From positions 17,796-81,795 of the IMG/VR virus record IMGVR_UViG_3300035034_002228: a stretch of 64,000 nt of DNA; one strand, 5' to 3'. The notes below the pieces were generated by a model, which did no database searches, was not told the DNA's origin, and saw only the letters and a program-made list of their open reading frames with translations. Of this stretch, positions 61,081 to 64,000 are shown in pieces. Each line of letters starts with the position of its first letter. Position 1 is the stretch's first letter. The stretch comes from a virus. The position numbers were made by a program, and so were the translations under genes.

Positions 61081-62394
61081 TTATTCTGCCGGTTCGTTGG
61101 TCTTCGCCAGCGCGGTTTCGATCAGTTCAAACACCCCATCGGCGACCTTACCAATGTGTCGGTACGTGCCCGTCATGGCGTACGAGATAAACTCCGGAGC
61201 GAACATCAACAGCGACAGCAGGCGCTCTACGATGTATTCATCAGCACCGCTCCACGGAGCGCTCTGACTTTCCGGGTAATACAGTTTCACGTCGGCCTGG
61301 AGCTTCTTCATCACACCGCGCGTGTCACGACTGGACAGCGACAGCATTTTGGCGTACTGATGAATCACTTTCAAAAGACCGGCCAGTTCGGCCTTGGTGA
61401 CGGTTATCTCACCCTTCTTGGGTGCTTTTACCGCCGTGTTATGCATGAACGGTGGGATGGTGTTGACCTGACTGTCGATGATGTCGGCGGTGTCGGTACC
61501 GCGACGTTCGTGGGGTTCGTAGGACATGCGTTCGTTGTTGATGAACCCACTGCCATCCAACAGTTCTCGGGTCAAGGCCTCGCCAGGGTATGGGCGGTTC
61601 TTGAAGAACTTCTCGACTTCCTCTTTGGCCTGACCAATGTCTCCGTTCGGAGAGATTGACGCTGCGCCCAGTGCCTGTACGGACACTGACCGCATGCCTT
61701 CCAGCCATTTGAGGGTGCTGGGTACGTAACTCTTCAGGATGAATTCCACGGACTTTGCGTCCCGCTCAGCCGCCTTATCCAAATTCTTCACCAGCGAGCC
61801 TTGGGATGTGAACACTCGGAACGACTTCTCCAAATGCACCGTAACCTTACCGCTGGGCAACTCGTTGAGACGCTGTTGCAAGGCGTTGGCTTTGGTGATC
61901 ATGGCCCGTGCCCGTGCTTGGCGACGATCGTCACGATCGGACTCGCGGTAGTCGGACAACGACAGCTCAAACCGGTCGTTCAGACCTTTCTTGAATTTCT
62001 GCCACATCTTCCCGAAGAATTCGTTGGAGACTTGGTAATACTGCTCCAGATCGTTCGGACTGTAATGCTCCAGGGACAGGTTGTCACTGCCAGCCACACC
62101 AGCGGCTTCAAAGCGGCGGGCGTAGGCACTGGCAGCCGCGACCATGTGGCGATGGAACTCGCCGTTTTCTAGACCGTGGGTCAAGATACCGCAGAAGTTT
62201 TCCAGGGCCTCGGTCTCATCCTTGGCCACTTGCTTGTTCTCGTACTCGTCGTGTGTCTGTGCGTACTCCACATCGTCGGCGTGGTGTTCCGCTTCAAGCA
62301 CCGCTTCGGCTTCGCGTTCTTGTTCGTCAGTGACAGGCTCATCCGACACCGTGTCGATACCTTCCAATGCCAGATAATTTACCAGATTTCTCAT
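61081..62394 (-). CDS. Internal-head-type protein, paralog of 59626 product
   Basis: A 437-residue protein; AGGAGCAGTATCC precedes ATG 62394. It starts with an acidic region (VTDEQEREAEAVLEAEH) after NYLALEG, then has LENFCGILTHGLENGEF and LSLEHYSPNDLEQYY, aligning with LENFHDILSHGLENNQY and GLENYNSGNLEEFY of the 59626 product. The C-terminal half has long helices (ITVTKAELAGLLKVIHQYA). Cleavage sites of the [SAG]-x-E type (ALE, GLE, SLE) indicate maturation in the head. Probable inner-body or ejected protein. Confidence 0.65.
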   Translation of the reverse strand: MRNLVNYLALEGIDTVSDEPVTDEQEREAEAVLEAEHHADDVEYAQTHDEYENKQVAKDETEALENFCGILTHGLENGEFHRHMVAAASAYARRFEAAGVAGSDNLSLEHYSPNDLEQYYQVSNEFFGKMWQKFKKGLNDRFELSLSDYRESDRDDRRQARARAMITKANALQQRLNELPSGKVTVHLEKSFRVFTSQGSLVKNLDKAAERDAKSVEFILKSYVPSTLKWLEGMRSVSVQALGAASISPNGDIGQAKEEVEKFFKNRPYPGEALTRELLDGSGFINNERMSYEPHERRGTDTADIIDSQVNTIPPFMHNTAVKAPKKGEITVTKAELAGLLKVIHQYAKMLSLSSRDTRGVMKKLQADVKLYYPESQSAPWSGADEYIVERLLSLLMFAPEFISYAMTGTYRHIGKVADGVFELIETALAKTNEPAE

Positions 62395-62408
62395 GAGGAT
62401 ACTGCTCC

Positions 62409-63575
62409 TTATTCAATGTTTCGACGACACACCAATAGGGCCCCGCGCATGGAGCGTAACGCATTGGTTGTGAGGCCGTTATATGGGTTATTGATCCAAC
62501 CGGTGGTTGCCCGTACGGCGTTGGCGATGGCCTGTGCCTCTTCTTTCTCTTGGCGGCGACCGTCTTCCAACTCAGCGGCACGCTCCACGAATCGGGACGT
62601 GGCGTGCATCAAATCGTTGATGGCTCGTTCCCGTTTGGCGGTGGCGTTCCCATCCAAGCTGCTTTGCAACAACTTGGCCAGTTTCAAGACCTGATCCAGA
62701 CACTGATCCGACCCCAACAAGTTGAACTTGGGTAAGGCGATGCGATCCGGCATCTTACGGGGGGTCAGCTCAGAGTGGCGCAAGAAGAGACGACTCTGAA
62801 CCACTTCGTTGAGCGATGGGCGGGGTGGTACACCCACGGCTTTCAATCGAACGTTACCCAGCAAATGCGGGCCGACCATGTCTTTGGGGTTGCGGCCCTC
62901 GAAGTGGTGTTTCAAAACCACACTGGGAGAGAGGCGTTCCAGTTCGCTTTGAATGCGACGGGTGTCGGAGACAAAGCTTTCGGCTAAGGGATCTATACCC
63001 CGAACCAGTGTCGCCAGCCGTGCCAATCCCGGAGTGAGGGTCCGATCGATGTAGTCGTAATACTCCCCCAAAATCCGTTCCAGGTTTTTCAAGCCCGCCA
63101 CAACGTCACCGATCTTCCCCGGTGGACGGTAAAACACCGACAGCGCGGTGATGTGTGATTGCACCATTACCTTACCGTCTTTCTGTTGAGGTTTCAGCAA
63201 TGCCGACCGCGATTCCATTTTCAGGTTTTCGACCTGGAAACGCAGGACCCGACACGACGCCAACGCGAGCTTGTTTTCATTGGTCAGGCCATTGATCACC
63301 GAACGAACGAACCGTTGAATGGCTTCCCAGACGTTCTTTAAGACGTCGTCAAACCCTTCCACACCTATCCGGGGTAGAAGGTAGTCGGTACCGACTGAAG
63401 CCTCAGTGGAATCGGTGTAGTCCTCGGTACCGTCCAACAACCTGAGCACCGAATCGGCGGCTTCGTGGTCGCCGTCCAACAACTCCGCCAGCTGTTCGGG
63501 TTCGGTTTGTGGCTCGTCCCCGTCGGCTTCGGTCGTGTCGATCTCTTCATGGAAGAATTCTTTGAGTCTGCCCAT
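62409..63575 (-). CDS. Internal-head-type protein
   Basis: A 388-residue protein; the start at ATG 63575 lacks a strong ribosome site (AGTACGATC). The first 60 residues are acidic with STEA and GVEG sites near residues 57 and 73; the rest is basic and helical (NLKMESRSALLKPQQKDGK, RIQSELERLSPSVVLKHHFEG). It has the same plan as its two downstream neighbours (acidic propeptide, cleavage sites, basic body) but no clear sequence match to them. Probably packaged with the DNA. Confidence 0.6.
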   Translation of the reverse strand: MGRLKEFFHEEIDTTEADGDEPQTEPEQLAELLDGDHEAADSVLRLLDGTEDYTDSTEASVGTDYLLPRIGVEGFDDVLKNVWEAIQRFVRSVINGLTNENKLALASCRVLRFQVENLKMESRSALLKPQQKDGKVMVQSHITALSVFYRPPGKIGDVVAGLKNLERILGEYYDYIDRTLTPGLARLATLVRGIDPLAESFVSDTRRIQSELERLSPSVVLKHHFEGRNPKDMVGPHLLGNVRLKAVGVPPRPSLNEVVQSRLFLRHSELTPRKMPDRIALPKFNLLGSDQCLDQVLKLAKLLQSSLDGNATAKRERAINDLMHATSRFVERAAELEDGRRQEKEEAQAIANAVRATTGWINNPYNGLTTNALRSMRGALLVCRRNIE

Positions 63576-63592
63576 GATCGTACTCCAAAATA

Positions 63593-63618
63593 AAAAGGAG
63601 CCCTTTGGGGCTCCTTTT
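63593..63618 (-). terminator. Terminator before internal-protein genes
   Basis: AAAAGGAGCCC and GGGCTCCTTTT form a perfect eleven-pair stem around TTTG. It ends the gene running in from the right edge and can act on both strands. Confidence 0.9.
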
Positions 63619-63642
63619 GTGGGGTTGTTAACTGACGAGCAC

Positions 63643-64000
63643 TTACTCGCTTTCGGCTTCGGCTTTGCCGTAAGCGGCGATCTGACGTTCCACTACCGCC
63701 AGCTGAGCATTCAGTGTGCTCACGCCGTACGACAGTGCACCGTTGAGACCGGTGCCCAGCAGTTTCTGAACCGCCACCAGACCACGCAACATGGCGTCGA
63801 CGGTCTTGCGCTGTTCGTCGTTCAGTTCGGCCTTGTCGGCTTTCTCCTTCAGCGTGTCGCCCGCTTTGACCAGTTCGTCGATGGCTTTCTTGATCTTCTC
63901 ATCGTCTTTCTGGACCTTGCTGACCATGGCTGCAGCGGAGGCAATCTTCGACGCACTTTGAACCAGATCCAGCGGTTTGGCCACTTTCAGCTCGTAAGTT
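63643..64000 (-). CDS. Internal-head-type protein, 5' end beyond window
   Basis: The minus-strand frame is open to the right edge (reading TYELKVAKPLDLVQ at the border), so GTG 63984 is probably an internal codon and the gene starts outside. The visible 118 residues are helical and alanine/lysine rich (SKIASAAAMVSKVQKDDEK, NDEQRKTVDAMLRGLVAV), ending KAEAESE. The composition fits the C-terminal part of a packaged internal head protein like the neighbours. Exact family unknown. Confidence 0.65.
   Translation of the reverse strand, partial: TYELKVAKPLDLVQSASKIASAAAMVSKVQKDDEKIKKAIDELVKAGDTLKEKADKAELNDEQRKTVDAMLRGLVAVQKLLGTGLNGALSYGVSTLNAQLAVVERQIAAYGKAEAESE

Noticed and set aside
1-64000. tRNA genes, CRISPR arrays, insertion sequences or attachment sites
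   Set aside because: Reading the intergenic regions gave no cloverleaf with a TTCGA arm, no regularly spaced repeats and no transposase or integrase; a dedicated tRNA scan was not possible.

Overview
This window looks like part of a jumbo myophage genome related to the phiKZ group. The main evidence is a 753-residue major capsid protein, a very large portal with T4 gp20-like sequence, a stand-alone N-terminal fragment of a multisubunit RNA polymerase beta subunit close to the capsid gene (the arrangement known for phiKZ gp123/gp120), and several acidic internal-head-type proteins with repeated [SAG]-x-E sites typical of prohead protease cleavage. The host is probably a Gram-negative bacterium, because the lysis cassette encodes an Rz/Rz1-type spanin pair and a muramidase. 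No integrase, tRNA, CRISPR array or insertion sequence was seen. These assignments come from reading the sequence; no database search was run.

Layout. 1-2.8 kb: an accessory cassette of two radical SAM/SPASM proteins, a small unknown protein and a 2-oxoglutarate/Fe(II) oxygenase gene split by an in-frame TGA. 3.0-7.6 kb: a virion-like protein, a RuvC-like resolvase, spanins, a holin candidate, a DUF1353-like protein and the endolysin. 7.6-20.1 kb: collagen-like tail fibres, including a 1528-residue protein with about 13 repeats of a beta-rich module, their accessory proteins and a glycine-rich adhesin. 5.8-37.5 kb, both strands: 14 members of one modular paralogous family. 30.8-36.2 kb: a DarG-like macrodomain protein, the portal and a 707-residue protein. 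37.7-49.3 kb: a low-complexity virion-type protein, the polymerase beta fragment, unknown proteins, the major capsid protein and a DnaB-like ATPase. 49.3-54.5 kb: small genes with short repeated promoter-like boxes and their own terminators, probably early genes. 54.5-64 kb: four large structural-type proteins and a set of internal-head-type proteins running off the right edge.

How the parts fit. The large units look like late virion and lysis genes. Three late-looking intergenic regions carry TATTATG boxes, resembling the TATG motif of phiKZ late promoters. The small-gene block carries a different box, CTATAT(A/C)ACC, resembling the phiKZ early element TATATTAC. A polymerase beta fragment in the same window makes phage-directed transcription plausible. 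Many terminators share a palindromic flank, CGACATAA...TTATGTCG.

The strongest leads are the radical SAM/oxygenase cassette with its interrupted gene, the orphan DarG-like macrodomain beside the portal, the expanded modular family (one member has a polyglycine adhesin inserted into its scaffold domain), the early-promoter set and a proteasome/HslV-like Ntn-hydrolase candidate.
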